A stretch of 64,000 nt of DNA, from positions 1 to 64,000 of the forward strand of contig JAZDFC010000091.1 in NCBI GenBank assembly GCA_043808235.1, given 5' to 3'. The DNA comes from JAZDFC01 sp043808235 (GTDB lineage: Bacteria > Bacteroidota > Ignavibacteria > Ignavibacteriales > Melioribacteraceae). Shown piece after piece: positions 24,926 through 34,338 of this stretch. Within the stretch, counting starts at the first letter, position 1, and each line of letters opens with the position of its first letter. The notes under the pieces are model-generated. The model saw only the letters and a program-made list of their open reading frames with translations, made no database searches and was not told the DNA's origin. Both the position numbers and the translations under genes were made by a program.

Positions 24926-27661
24926 TTATTTAATTAAATTTCCGTCGCCGTCAATATATTTTATTTCGTATCCAATCTCTTTCAAACCGGCTTCAATCTT
25001 GGCTTTATCACCCACTACTACCCATGCCAAGTTATCTGGATACAGAACATTTACAGCGGCTGTGTTTAACTTATCCAACGACAAACTTTTTATTTCCCGG
25101 GCGTAAGTATCGTAATAATTTTCCGGCAAATCGTACCGAACAATATTCGCAATTGAACCGAGCACGGCATTGGCAGTTTCCCATGAACCCGGAAGTGATA
25201 ATACATTCTGTTGAATAACTTTATTCATTTCGTCATCGGTTACTGGTTTTGTTGAAAGCAAGTCAACAATTTCTTTGTGCATCTCGATAATCGATTCTTT
25301 TGTTTTGTCTGTCTGCACCAATCCGAACAATATAAATGGACGTTGGGCTTTCGCACCGACAATAAAACTGCCGGAACCGTATGACCAGTGTTTGTCTTCT
25401 CGCAGATTCATATTAATTCTTGATGTGAACATTCCGCCTAATATTTCGTTCATTGATTCAATGGCGATGTTATTTTTATCGGCGTAAGGCGGGGCCGCAT
25501 GTGCACCGAAAATAATAGATGATTGTGAGGCTGGTTTATCCATTAAATAAAGAATCGGTTTTTCAGGATATGAAACTTCACTGATGTTTTTCTTTGGAAC
25601 ATCTCCACCTTTCCAGTTGCCAAACAATTTTTCAAGCCTCGGTTTGATTTCCTTCATCGTAATATCACCAACAATTACAAGAGTAGCATTATTTGGTTTG
25701 AACCATGTTTTGTGATAATTTACTAAATCTTCTTTAGTGATTTTCTTTACTGTTTCTTCATAACCGGAACCGCTGAAAGGCAATCCGTAAGCATGATTTT
25801 TTCCGTAAATAAACTGAGGTACAACACGCAGACCCATTTGTGTAGGCGAAGCTTTCTCACGCTGAATCTGCACATATCTTTCTTTACGCAATCTCTCTAA
25901 TTCGTTATCGGGGAAAGATGGATTCAAAATTACATCGGCGAAAATATCGAGCGAAGCATCGAGGTTGGCTTTTAGCGCGGACAAAGAAACACTCGACATA
26001 TCGAGATTAGCTCCGGTTCCGACATAAGAGCCAAGCATTGCAAGTTCCTCACTTATCTGTAAAGCATCCCGTTTTTTTGTGCCTTCGTCCATCATAGACA
26101 TTGCAAGACTTGCCGCCCCTGGAATTCCAAATTGATCAGCCGCGAAGCCTGCATCAACAAGTAAATTGAAATTTACAACCGGGATTGTATTCCTTTCGGC
26201 AAGGATAACTTTCATGCCGTTCGATAATTCTGTCTTTTCCATTTTCGGAAATTCTGCATCAGGCGGCGTTCCCGTTTCCGGAAGTTTAGTTCTATCAGCA
26301 CCTGTTTCCGCCGCGGCATATTCAGGGAAAGGATTGATTTCCAAAATAAATTGCCCGTCTGTCAACCATTGATTAGCGGATTTTTTAATATCTTCTATTG
26401 TTGTGTGGTTGATGTAATTTAAATAGGTTTTGTAGTGATCGGGACTTCCTCCGAAAACCATACTTTGAGCCAGAATATCGGACTTACCACCAAAACCTCC
26501 GATTCTTTCAATACCTCTAACAAAATTTGCAACGTACTGAGTTTTAACTCTCTTTAATTCTTTTTCATCAAGACCAGATTTTAAAATCTTTTCCAATTCC
26601 TCATCGATCACTTTTTCAACCTTGGATACATCAACTCCCGGTTTAATATCTGCCTCAATATAAAATTGACTTCCTATTTCGCGTCCGTCGTAATAAACGC
26701 TAACTCTTGTTGCGATCTGTTCTTCATATACTAATCGTTTGTAAAGACGGCTTGTCTTTCCGCTCGAAAGGATATCGCTTAATAAATCTAGCGGAGCTAA
26801 TTCCGGACAACCCCATTGCGGAACATTCCATACTTTTATTAATCTTGACTGAGGTACACGATCCTGAGCAATATATCTTGTTGTACCGACCATTTTTGCC
26901 ATGTTGATTTCAGGCTTTGTCAAAGGAGGTCCCGAGGGAATATCGCCAAAATATTTCTCAACCTTTGCTTTTACCTCATCGGTATTTACATCTCCCGTAA
27001 CACAAAGCACTGCATTTGCCGCGCCGTAAAATGATTTGAACCATTCGTGAACATCTTCGAGGCTGGCTGCCGTTAAATCTTCCATCGAACCAATTACTGT
27101 CCATGAATATGGATGACCCTTTGGATATGTGTTGGTTGCGATAACTTCCTCAGCTAATGAATATGGTTCGTTTTCGCCCTGGCGTTTTTCATTTTGAACA
27201 ACACCTCGTTGCTCATCCAATTTGGCTTGTGTAACCGCACCGAGCAAGTGGCCCATTCTATCAGATTCCATCCATAAAGCAAGGTCCATTGCCGATGTTG
27301 GAAGAGTTTCAAAATAATTTGTCCGGTCATTATTCGTAGTACCGTTTAAATCGCTCGTGCCCACTCTCTCCATTATCTGGAAATAATCATCATCGCAATT
27401 TTCGCTGCCGTTAAACATAAGATGCTCGAATAGATGGGCAAATCCCGTCTTCCCCGGTTTTTCGTTTTTGGATCCGACATGATACCAAACATTCACGGCT
27501 ACGATTGGCGCTTTATGATCTTCGTGAACGATAAGAGTCAGTCCATTATCTAAAACAAATTTTTTGTACGCTATATCAATGTTGTCTGCATATTGTGCGA
27601 ACATGGATTTTCCTAAAATTAGTATGGATAAAATTGTTATTAATACAAATCCTTTTTTCAT
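24926..27661 (-). CDS. M16 family zinc metalloprotease, two-domain, secreted
   Basis: A secreted insulinase/pitrilysin-family peptidase of about 911 residues. It has a signal peptide (MKKGFVLITILSILILGKSMFA), then an active M16 domain with the inverted zinc motif HLFEH in GKTGFAHLFEHLMFNGSE and the downstream Glu. A linker (PETGTPPDAEFP) leads to a second M16 domain in which the metal motif is replaced by GAASLAMSMM, so it is inactive, as in the processing-peptidase alpha half. I choose ATG 27661 because GGGG sits eight bases before it; the upstream ATG 27673 would place that site inside the gene. It is transcribed alone. Confidence 0.92.
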   Translation of the reverse strand: MKKGFVLITILSILILGKSMFAQYADNIDIAYKKFVLDNGLTLIVHEDHKAPIVAVNVWYHVGSKNEKPGKTGFAHLFEHLMFNGSENCDDDYFQIMERVGTSDLNGTTNNDRTNYFETLPTSAMDLALWMESDRMGHLLGAVTQAKLDEQRGVVQNEKRQGENEPYSLAEEVIATNTYPKGHPYSWTVIGSMEDLTAASLEDVHEWFKSFYGAANAVLCVTGDVNTDEVKAKVEKYFGDIPSGPPLTKPEINMAKMVGTTRYIAQDRVPQSRLIKVWNVPQWGCPELAPLDLLSDILSSGKTSRLYKRLVYEEQIATRVSVYYDGREIGSQFYIEADIKPGVDVSKVEKVIDEELEKILKSGLDEKELKRVKTQYVANFVRGIERIGGFGGKSDILAQSMVFGGSPDHYKTYLNYINHTTIEDIKKSANQWLTDGQFILEINPFPEYAAAETGADRTKLPETGTPPDAEFPKMEKTELSNGMKVILAERNTIPVVNFNLLVDAGFAADQFGIPGAASLAMSMMDEGTKKRDALQISEELAMLGSYVGTGANLDMSSVSLSALKANLDASLDIFADVILNPSFPDNELERLRKERYVQIQREKASPTQMGLRVVPQFIYGKNHAYGLPFSGSGYEETVKKITKEDLVNYHKTWFKPNNATLVIVGDITMKEIKPRLEKLFGNWKGGDVPKKNISEVSYPEKPILYLMDKPASQSSIIFGAHAAPPYADKNNIAIESMNEILGGMFTSRINMNLREDKHWSYGSGSFIVGAKAQRPFILFGLVQTDKTKESIIEMHKEIVDLLSTKPVTDDEMNKVIQQNVLSLPGSWETANAVLGSIANIVRYDLPENYYDTYAREIKSLSLDKLNTAAVNVLYPDNLAWVVVGDKAKIEAGLKEIGYEIKYIDGDGNLIK

Positions 27662-28009
27662 ATAATTCCCCAAAATGTTTTATAAAATATTTGTAGAAAA
27701 TTATGAGTATCATTTTTATGGACAAAAGATATGATTTTCATGAACGTAAATTTATTAAACTATCCGATAAATACATTAGGGAATTTTGATTATAGCATTA
27801 GCATAATAAAAAGGCTATTCACGGTTACAAAAATCAGTCTTGATGAACCAAACAGCCATCTGTTCTAAATAGCAATATGCTGACTTCATTAAAGTCAAAC
27901 TATTTTAGATAATTCTATAAGATTAAGGGATAAGTTGTATGATGGGAAATAAATTTTGAACCGATAATAATTTCGACGCACAAGCCGCCCTCCGCAGCTA
28001 ATGCCACTA
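27662..28009. other. Intergenic stretch, nothing recognised
   Basis: The stretch is AT-rich DNA between two minus-strand genes. It presumably carries the M16 protease promoter at its left end and the terminator of the 28010 gene at its right end. I see no clear hairpin or gene. Confidence 0.5.
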
Positions 28010-28933
28010 TTATTGTTTGTTTAGAACAATAATCTGTTTTTCAAGTTCTACATCGCAAGCAGAAAGATGATAGCTGTACACACCGGGTTTTACTTTCTTG
28101 CCTAAAAAGTCTATTCCATTCCAGGAGACAAAATACTGACCAGTAGTGAGTTCATCGTTTACCAATTCTTTTATTAATCTGCCTGACGAGTCTTTTATCG
28201 AAAGATTTACAAATGCATCTTCCGGGATACTAAAATTTATTTTCGTAGTTGTTGTAAGCGGACTTGGATTGTTATTACCAAGGTAAACCTTTCCAGGAAC
28301 TACCGGTACACCGCATTTTTCGAGATTGGTTAAGGATAATTCGAGAGAAAATTCTTTTATTTGCTTCCCAAGATTAAAATTCATCAAAATATTTTCGGAT
28401 TGGGAAGCATATCCTGTTTTAGTTGCGGTAACTTTGTACTCTCCACAATCTATTCCATCTATCACATATAATCCATACGAATCGGTTAAGGCATAGCCAC
28501 GTACCGTATCATTTTCATCTTTTAACATAACAACTGCAGCCGGGAGCGGATTTCCAATTTTATCTTTTACTAATCCACAAACTTCGCATTTGCCGCCGTT
28601 TCTGTGCACAGGATTCAATACAATATCGGCGCCGCTGATAATGCCGATTGCATCTTTTGGCTTGACTCCTTCCCAAACAAAGGATTTTCCAAGATATTCA
28701 GGACTAAAACCATTGGCAAAAAACTGAACATAGTAGGAACCTGCCACTAAATTTTCGAGGGTATAATTACCCATCATATCGGCAGTTGCAGTTGCAGTTT
28801 CGCCTGTTTTTGAGTTGGTTCCGGTTACAAATGCTCTTGAAATTGGCTCTCCATTTGGGGTGGTAATAAGACCACTTATGGAAGTGATGTTCATTTTATT
28901 GAAAAGGTCTAGATTGAAATTATCTTCTCGCAA
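28010..28933 (-). CDS. Ig-like (carboxypeptidase-regulatory) protein with FlgD/T9SS-like C-terminal domain
   Basis: 307 residues. Two carboxypeptidase-regulatory-like Ig domains (about 16-110 and 118-195: ISGLITTPNGEPISRAFV and GLVKDKIGNPLPAAVVMLK) are joined by a stretch with C-x-x-C. The C-terminal domain begins with NNPSPLTTTTKINFSIP and runs to KPGVYSYHLSACDVELEKQI, the pattern shared by FlgD-Ig and T9SS sorting domains. It starts with TTG 28933, supported by GGGAG six bases upstream. An in-frame stop just upstream excludes a longer form, so there is no visible signal peptide. That is odd for a protein with a sorting-like tail. A sigma54-like promoter precedes it. Confidence 0.7.
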   Translation of the reverse strand: MREDNFNLDLFNKMNITSISGLITTPNGEPISRAFVTGTNSKTGETATATADMMGNYTLENLVAGSYYVQFFANGFSPEYLGKSFVWEGVKPKDAIGIISGADIVLNPVHRNGGKCEVCGLVKDKIGNPLPAAVVMLKDENDTVRGYALTDSYGLYVIDGIDCGEYKVTATKTGYASQSENILMNFNLGKQIKEFSLELSLTNLEKCGVPVVPGKVYLGNNNPSPLTTTTKINFSIPEDAFVNLSIKDSSGRLIKELVNDELTTGQYFVSWNGIDFLGKKVKPGVYSYHLSACDVELEKQIIVLNKQ

Positions 28934-28980
28934 TATTTACTCCCAATTAATATATAGATAGAACACACTATATATATTAT

Positions 28981-28996
28981 AACAAGATGAGTGCCA
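28981..28996 (-). promoter_or_regulatory. Sigma54-like promoter
   Basis: On the minus strand the site reads TGGCACTCATCTTGTT. The -24 box TGGCAC is perfect, followed by 5 bases and TTGT where consensus is TTGC. Position is about 50 bases before the TTG start of the 28010 gene. A sigma54 activator is encoded in the same cluster (32839-34329). Confidence 0.6.
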
Positions 28997-29091
28997 ACAG
29001 AATTTCGTTTATTTTTAGCTAATATTCAAAGGGTGGGCAATCGAAAGCTACGAATAATTTTCGTAGGGAGCGAAAATTATTCGTACTAAAT

Positions 29092-29925
29092 TTAGAACAG
29101 TACCTTCAAAGAAAAATTGTATTTCACAGATTTATCTGGCAACATTTCTGCGTTAAGTTCAGGCATAAAGTTGCTTTTATTTTCATCTGCATTGTAAAAT
29201 AAAAGCATATCAAGTTGAGAGTATGTCCAGATAATTATATATGATGCTATTAAAACGTTTCGAATTTTATAAGAGGAATTATATTGATTGTATTTTTCCT
29301 GCACGAAAAGAGGATCGGGTTCACTCAAGTATTGGTCTTCCTTCTTATTCGTATCGAATACAAAATATATTAATGAACCAATATTAATTGCACTTAAAGA
29401 AGTAAGCACCCATCCTTCAACCGGACGATTGGAGGTTAAATGACCAAGACCCGGCAGTAAAAAAGACTGAAGAATACTACTTTGGTAATTACTAAAACTA
29501 CTTGATGAAATGGTATTGAGATTTGTCTGTATAGAATCCCTGGTCTGATTATTAACATCATTTTTTGTATCTAAAATTCTATTATAATCTGTTCTAACAC
29601 TTTCGAAAAATGTTATAATCTTTGGAGATATAATTATAGGATCAAGATTGTAATCCTTTTTTATTTTAAGAAGCTCAATAAAACTACGTCGTGAAAGTTC
29701 ATCCTGATTTAAATTGTAATGTGAGACTGCCTTCATCGTATAAACGGAAAGCAGAGTATCCGGTGATAAATCTCGATAAGTAGCAATTATTTGATCCGAA
29801 AGTCGAACGACATCTTCATACTGGAATGTCTCGAATTTATATCTTATTTCACTAAGGATCTCTTGCTGGGCGCTAATCGAATTAAAAACGATAAATATGT
29901 AAGCAAGAATTATATAATATCTCAT
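29092..29925 (-). CDS. DUF5683-like membrane protein, secreted N-terminus
   Basis: 277 residues with a signal peptide (MRYYIILAYIFIVFNSISAQ). A helical region (about 20-125, YETFQYEDVVRLSDQI with TPR flavour) precedes a membrane part. The sequence SSILQSFLLPGLGHLTSNRPVEG then hydrophobic WVLTSLSAINIGSLIYFVF and VLIASYIIIWTYSQLDMLLF matches the DUF5683 pattern (LPGLGQ...G). It starts two bases after the kelch gene's stop, so the two are co-translated. Confidence 0.7.
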   Translation of the reverse strand: MRYYIILAYIFIVFNSISAQQEILSEIRYKFETFQYEDVVRLSDQIIATYRDLSPDTLLSVYTMKAVSHYNLNQDELSRRSFIELLKIKKDYNLDPIIISPKIITFFESVRTDYNRILDTKNDVNNQTRDSIQTNLNTISSSSFSNYQSSILQSFLLPGLGHLTSNRPVEGWVLTSLSAINIGSLIYFVFDTNKKEDQYLSEPDPLFVQEKYNQYNSSYKIRNVLIASYIIIWTYSQLDMLLFYNADENKSNFMPELNAEMLPDKSVKYNFSLKVLF

Positions 29926-29927
29926 AC

Positions 29928-31211
29928 CTATTTCAGGAGTAACATTTTCCTTGTTTGACTACGAAAACCTGCAGTTAACCTATACAAATATACACCGCTG
30001 GGAAGTTGATTTCCATATTTATCTTTACCTTCCCACAAATATTCGTGATGACCCGGTTTCAAGTTTCCCTTAGTCAAAGTAAGGATATATTTTCCGGAAA
30101 TGGAATAAATATCAAGTGAAACATTCCCTTCTTTACTGAGCTCAAAGCCTATTTCCGTCGCAGGATTGAAAGGATTGGGATGATTCGGGAGTAATTCAAA
30201 ATTATCAATCAAGGCAAATGTTTGATCATTTACAACTGTTACCGGCTGAATATATAACTTTTCAATTTCTGTTAAAATTAACTCTTTATTATCATGCCCG
30301 CCAAAAACGTAAATGGCATCTTCATAAAAAACTGCAGATAAATTTTTCCTTGCGACATTCAAACTGGGGCCAGGAATAATAAAATATTCAGTACCGTTAA
30401 ATCCAAAGATCTCAACCGAACTCAATGCATTATTCTGTTCGTTGTAACCACCAATAATATAAATTCGATCATCATTTTTGCTCTTTACCGCAATTCCGGA
30501 TGCCCTTGGTTCTAATAACGAGATAGGAAGTAATTCATAAGTTCTTAATTCAGTATTATATTTAAAAATCGAACCGAGCACACCATTAAATACTCCTCCG
30601 AAAATGAAAATGTCGTTCCCAATTGTTTCAATCATTTGTTGCTCGGGTAGTTTAGAACCGGAATACAAAAGAGTATCAACATAAGTAAATACTTTTTGCG
30701 GGATATTATATTCAGCGATGTAAGGTAAATTTGATTGTTCCCCTACTAGATGCTCATTACCTCCTATCAAGTATAATATATCGCCTTTTACAGTACCCAC
30801 TCCATGAATTCTATTGAATAATTCACTGTAATCATAAAGAGTTGTGGCAGAGGTACCTATAATTCCCCAATTCTCGAGATCATTAGTTCCAAGTCGTGAA
30901 TCATGAGCTCCGCCGCAAATAAGTGTTGAGTCGTTATATAAATTGGCAATTAAAAACAGCCGGGGAAATTGCAAATATCCCGCAAGCCACCATTGGCCGG
31001 ATTGGAATGTATATCTATGAATCCAATCGACATTAGATTGTGTTGATTCAGCGTATCCACCTATTAAATAAGCATACTCACCATAAGTAATTGCCGCCGC
31101 TCCTGCTACCGGTTCCGACATCTCGCCAATGATTTCCCACACTTCATCCTGCGCTAAAGTTGAAATGGAAAAGATCATCATTATCAACGTGATTAATTTT
31201 AGTCTTTTCAT
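29928..31211 (-). CDS. Kelch-repeat protein with T9SS C-terminal sorting domain
   Basis: About 427 residues exported through Sec and then T9SS. After the signal peptide (LKLITLIMMIFSISTLAQ) come kelch-type beta-propeller repeats (about 35-345; AAITYGEYAYLIGGY, DDRIYIIGGYNEQNNALSSVEIF, DAIYVFGGHDNKE). The C-terminal type A sorting domain is ELLPNHPNPFNPATEIGFEL ... LPSGVYLYRLTAG. I choose ATG 31211, after which the signal peptide reads normally. A longer form from 31283 would overlap the upstream kinase gene. Kelch propellers usually bind proteins or glycans. Confidence 0.85.
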   Translation of the reverse strand: MKRLKLITLIMMIFSISTLAQDEVWEIIGEMSEPVAGAAAITYGEYAYLIGGYAESTQSNVDWIHRYTFQSGQWWLAGYLQFPRLFLIANLYNDSTLICGGAHDSRLGTNDLENWGIIGTSATTLYDYSELFNRIHGVGTVKGDILYLIGGNEHLVGEQSNLPYIAEYNIPQKVFTYVDTLLYSGSKLPEQQMIETIGNDIFIFGGVFNGVLGSIFKYNTELRTYELLPISLLEPRASGIAVKSKNDDRIYIIGGYNEQNNALSSVEIFGFNGTEYFIIPGPSLNVARKNLSAVFYEDAIYVFGGHDNKELILTEIEKLYIQPVTVVNDQTFALIDNFELLPNHPNPFNPATEIGFELSKEGNVSLDIYSISGKYILTLTKGNLKPGHHEYLWEGKDKYGNQLPSGVYLYRLTAGFRSQTRKMLLLK

Positions 31212-31266
31212 CTGATTTTGACCCATTGTTTTAATGTATGGTACAATTATTATACCATTAGGAATC

Positions 31267-32835
31267 TTACTTTGGATTTTCAAATCTATACTGCTTTATT
31301 ACCGTATCTCTCTTTGAAACAACTATTAAATCGCTAATGGAATTATATTTTGGATTCTTCAAAGTTATTTCATGCTTGCCGGGAAATAATTTTACAGGAT
31401 TTCTTAATGGAGATTGGGAAATGTATTTCCCGTCAATATAAATTTCTGCCCATGGGTAAATTTTACAGTTATAATATCCGAAAAGAGTGTCTAAGTTAAC
31501 TTTGATATTCGTCGTTCTATTACTCTGGATACTAACTTTTGTCTCAAAGTTTGGAAAATCCGGGTGAATAAGCCGAAGATGATGAGTACCGCTACTTATT
31601 TCGAGCGGATTTTCAAGTGGCGTTGTCTCGACTTTAACAGAATCAAGGTAAATATAAGCCCAGGGAATACATTCAATGTAAAGAGAACCTTTACCTGGCA
31701 AGGGAATATCTATATTATTCTGTGTGTTTTCCATTTGCTGCTCAGTCGTTAACCCGGTTTCCTTTGTTGTTAGGTCTTCCGGTTTTACTTCCTCTTCATC
31801 ATTTTTTACGATATTATTTTTATTCTGCTCGGTTGATAAAACCGGGGAATCAATTTCCTCCTTTTTTAACTTGTGGTCATCATTCGGGTTTGGGATTGCG
31901 TTATTCTGTGTAAAAATAAAAATTGCCGAAACAATAACTATTATGAAGAAAATCGAGGCGGTAATTAAGCTCTTATTCCATTTCTTTTTCTCGGAGGATG
32001 GGATCGGTATTTTTTCATCCGGGCTAACATTTAATAATGCAAGAATCTCATCAACAGAAGTAAACCGATCACTTTTATTCTTTTTCAATAATTTTTTAAC
32101 GATCTCTCTCTGCGTTTCGGAAAGAGTATTAATTTTATCGGAAATATTTTCTTCTTTGTAATTAATGATATTGTTAATGGATTGATTTATATCTTTTCCG
32201 AGAAAAGGATTAATACCGGTAAATAATTCGAACAGTACAATGCCGAGCGAAAATAGATCGCTTTGAAGTGTAAGTTTTTCACCCTTTAATTGTTCGGGCG
32301 ACATATAGCACGGCGTACCAACAATTGAATACTGGCGAGTAACAAATGTATCATCCACTTCGAGAGCAAGACCAAAATCGCTTACCTTAACTTGATGCAA
32401 ATGGTTTATGAGTATGTTTTCAGGTTTCAAATCCCTGTGAATAATATTATTGTTATGAGAGTAAGCGAGCCCTTTGAGAATCTGAATCTCAATATTTTCT
32501 TTTTGCTCTTCTGTAATGTTGTTATTCTTGATGAATGTTCTGAGATTATCCGATTTGAAATATTCGAATGATATATAGAAATATTCCTGGTAGGTACCAA
32601 AATCAAGGACTTTTATAATATTTGGATGATCCAGCTTGGCAAGAACCTTTGCTTCTCTTTTAAACCTTTCAATCTTTGCATCATCCAGAATTGTTTGTGT
32701 GTTAAGCGCCTTGAGAATTATCTTTTTGCCAAGATAAATATGGTTGGCGAGAAAAACTCCGGTGTGTTCGTCCTTTTTGAGTACATCGAGAATTTCAAAT
32801 TTCTCAAATAATATTTCGCCGGATATCGTGGACAT
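31267..32835 (-). CDS. Membrane Ser/Thr protein kinase with two PEGA domains
   Basis: 522 residues. The kinase domain is at about 8-270: catalytic loop HRDLKPENIL, DFG in VSDFGLALEVD, activation segment TPCYMSPEQL. The glycine-rich loop is degenerate: LKKDEHTGVFLA instead of LGxGxxGxVYLA. One transmembrane helix (about 286-305, SLITASIFFIIVIVSAIFIF) leads to a polar, low-complexity linker. Two PEGA domains then lie outside the cytoplasm (GSLYIECIPWAYIYLDSVKV and YYNCKIYPWAEIYIDGKYI). PEGA modules bind envelope components or proteins. AGGA seven bases before ATG, starting 3 bases after the activator's stop, indicates an operon. The kinase could phosphorylate the neighbouring sigma54 activator. 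Confidence 0.9.
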   Translation of the reverse strand: MSTISGEILFEKFEILDVLKKDEHTGVFLANHIYLGKKIILKALNTQTILDDAKIERFKREAKVLAKLDHPNIIKVLDFGTYQEYFYISFEYFKSDNLRTFIKNNNITEEQKENIEIQILKGLAYSHNNNIIHRDLKPENILINHLHQVKVSDFGLALEVDDTFVTRQYSIVGTPCYMSPEQLKGEKLTLQSDLFSLGIVLFELFTGINPFLGKDINQSINNIINYKEENISDKINTLSETQREIVKKLLKKNKSDRFTSVDEILALLNVSPDEKIPIPSSEKKKWNKSLITASIFFIIVIVSAIFIFTQNNAIPNPNDDHKLKKEEIDSPVLSTEQNKNNIVKNDEEEVKPEDLTTKETGLTTEQQMENTQNNIDIPLPGKGSLYIECIPWAYIYLDSVKVETTPLENPLEISSGTHHLRLIHPDFPNFETKVSIQSNRTTNIKVNLDTLFGYYNCKIYPWAEIYIDGKYISQSPLRNPVKLFPGKHEITLKNPKYNSISDLIVVSKRDTVIKQYRFENPK

Positions 32836-32838
32836 CGT

Positions 32839-34329
32839 TTATTCCTGTCCGTCAATTTCTTTTAATTTCAGTTGCACCCATCTAACCGAAACATCCAACG
32901 ACCTTGCGGCAAGAGTTTTGTTGCCGTCAAAATCGCTAAGTCTTTTAAGCAGAATCATCTTTTCAAAATCATGCAATCTGCCTCTAAAACTGCTCGGATC
33001 TTCCTCGTCTTCTAAAATGATATGCTCGGGCAAAAGTTTGTCCGTATCACTCATAATTAATGCTCTTTGTATGACATTAATTAGCTGACGTACATTCCCC
33101 GGCCAATAATAATTTTCCAATTTGGTAATTGCATCGGGGTGAATTATTTTTTTCTTCCCTTCCTTTTTTTGAATTACATCGTTAGCGATGAGTATGATAT
33201 CGCCCGAACGTTCTCTTAAAGGTGGAACTCTTACTGGAAAAACATTTAAACGGTAAAACAGGTCTTCCCTGAATTTACCTTCTTTAACAAGCTGTGATAA
33301 ATCTTTATTTGTGGCTGCAATTATTCTTACATCAATTTTTTTTACGGAGGTATCGCCAACTCTTATAATTTCTCTATTCTCCAATACACGGAGCAGTTTT
33401 GATTGAAGGGCCGGGGAAACATCCGCAATTTCATCAAGGAAAAACGTACCTTTTTCCGCTACTTCTAGTAATCCTTTTTTATCAGAAATAGCGCCGGTAA
33501 AAGCTCCTTTTTTATAGCCGAACAACTCACTTTCGAGGAGGTTCTCTGAAATTGAGCCGCAAAATTGTGCAAGGTAAGGGTTTGCATATCTATTGCTTAA
33601 TTTATGAATCGCACGCGCGACAAGATCTTTTCCGGTACCACTCTCACCCAGTATTAAAACTGTGGCATCTGTAGCCGCAACCCTGTGAATTAACTTAGAT
33701 AAATCTTTCATCACCTTGCTTTCACCAACCATATCGGGTATCCGTTCGGCAGATTGAAGCTTATTGAGCAAAATCAAATTCTCATCACGTAGTTTTTCGA
33801 AGCTGGTTATTCTATCCAATGTAAGCGATACAAGGCTGGAAAAAAAATTGAGGAATAACAGATTTTCTTCTGTAAATTCTTTTCTATTTATCCTGCTATC
33901 AGCAAGAATTACTCCCCAGATTTTGTCTTTTTGAGTAATTGGCACGGCAATCACCGATTTAATATTTTGTAACTGAACGCTTTCAAACTGTGATAAGTTA
34001 GGATCGCTTTGCAAATCATGGGTTAACAACGGTTCTTTCTTTTTAATTACTTCCTGCAGTAGTCCGGAGGAAAATGCCGACAAATCATTAATATCATGTT
34101 TATCCACTTTCGTAGCAGCAATTATCACAAAATCATTTTTCGCTTCATCATACCGTACAAATACTCCACGTTCCGCATTTATTACATGAATAACCCAATT
34201 CAATACATCTTCAATCAAACTGTCCGTGTAATCGGTGGAATTTAATGCATGACTAATATTGTGGAGAGCTTCGAATTGTTCTTTCGATAAATTCTTGATA
34301 TGTTCAATATTTTTTGTGAAGTCAATCAT
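32839..34329 (-). CDS. GAF-domain sigma54-dependent transcriptional activator
   Basis: 496 residues. The N-terminal GAF domain is at about 18-165. The AAA+ activator domain is at about 200-430, with Walker A GESGTGKD, the sigma54-contact loop GAFTGA, Walker B FLDEIADV and the arginine-finger region FREDLFYRLNVFPV. A Fis-type helix-turn-helix ends the protein (GNKTLAARSLDVSVRWVQLKLKE). It activates RNA polymerase carrying sigma54 in response to a GAF ligand or to modification. It precedes the Ser/Thr kinase by 3 bases. The nearest fitting promoter is at 28981-28996. Confidence 0.93.
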   Translation of the reverse strand: MIDFTKNIEHIKNLSKEQFEALHNISHALNSTDYTDSLIEDVLNWVIHVINAERGVFVRYDEAKNDFVIIAATKVDKHDINDLSAFSSGLLQEVIKKKEPLLTHDLQSDPNLSQFESVQLQNIKSVIAVPITQKDKIWGVILADSRINRKEFTEENLLFLNFFSSLVSLTLDRITSFEKLRDENLILLNKLQSAERIPDMVGESKVMKDLSKLIHRVAATDATVLILGESGTGKDLVARAIHKLSNRYANPYLAQFCGSISENLLESELFGYKKGAFTGAISDKKGLLEVAEKGTFFLDEIADVSPALQSKLLRVLENREIIRVGDTSVKKIDVRIIAATNKDLSQLVKEGKFREDLFYRLNVFPVRVPPLRERSGDIILIANDVIQKKEGKKKIIHPDAITKLENYYWPGNVRQLINVIQRALIMSDTDKLLPEHIILEDEEDPSSFRGRLHDFEKMILLKRLSDFDGNKTLAARSLDVSVRWVQLKLKEIDGQE

Positions 34330-34338
34330 ATGTACTCT

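Noticed and set aside
31724..32161. 145-codon plus-strand ORF, hydrophobic
   Set aside because: It is the reverse of the kinase's transmembrane and linker region and shows no start signal.
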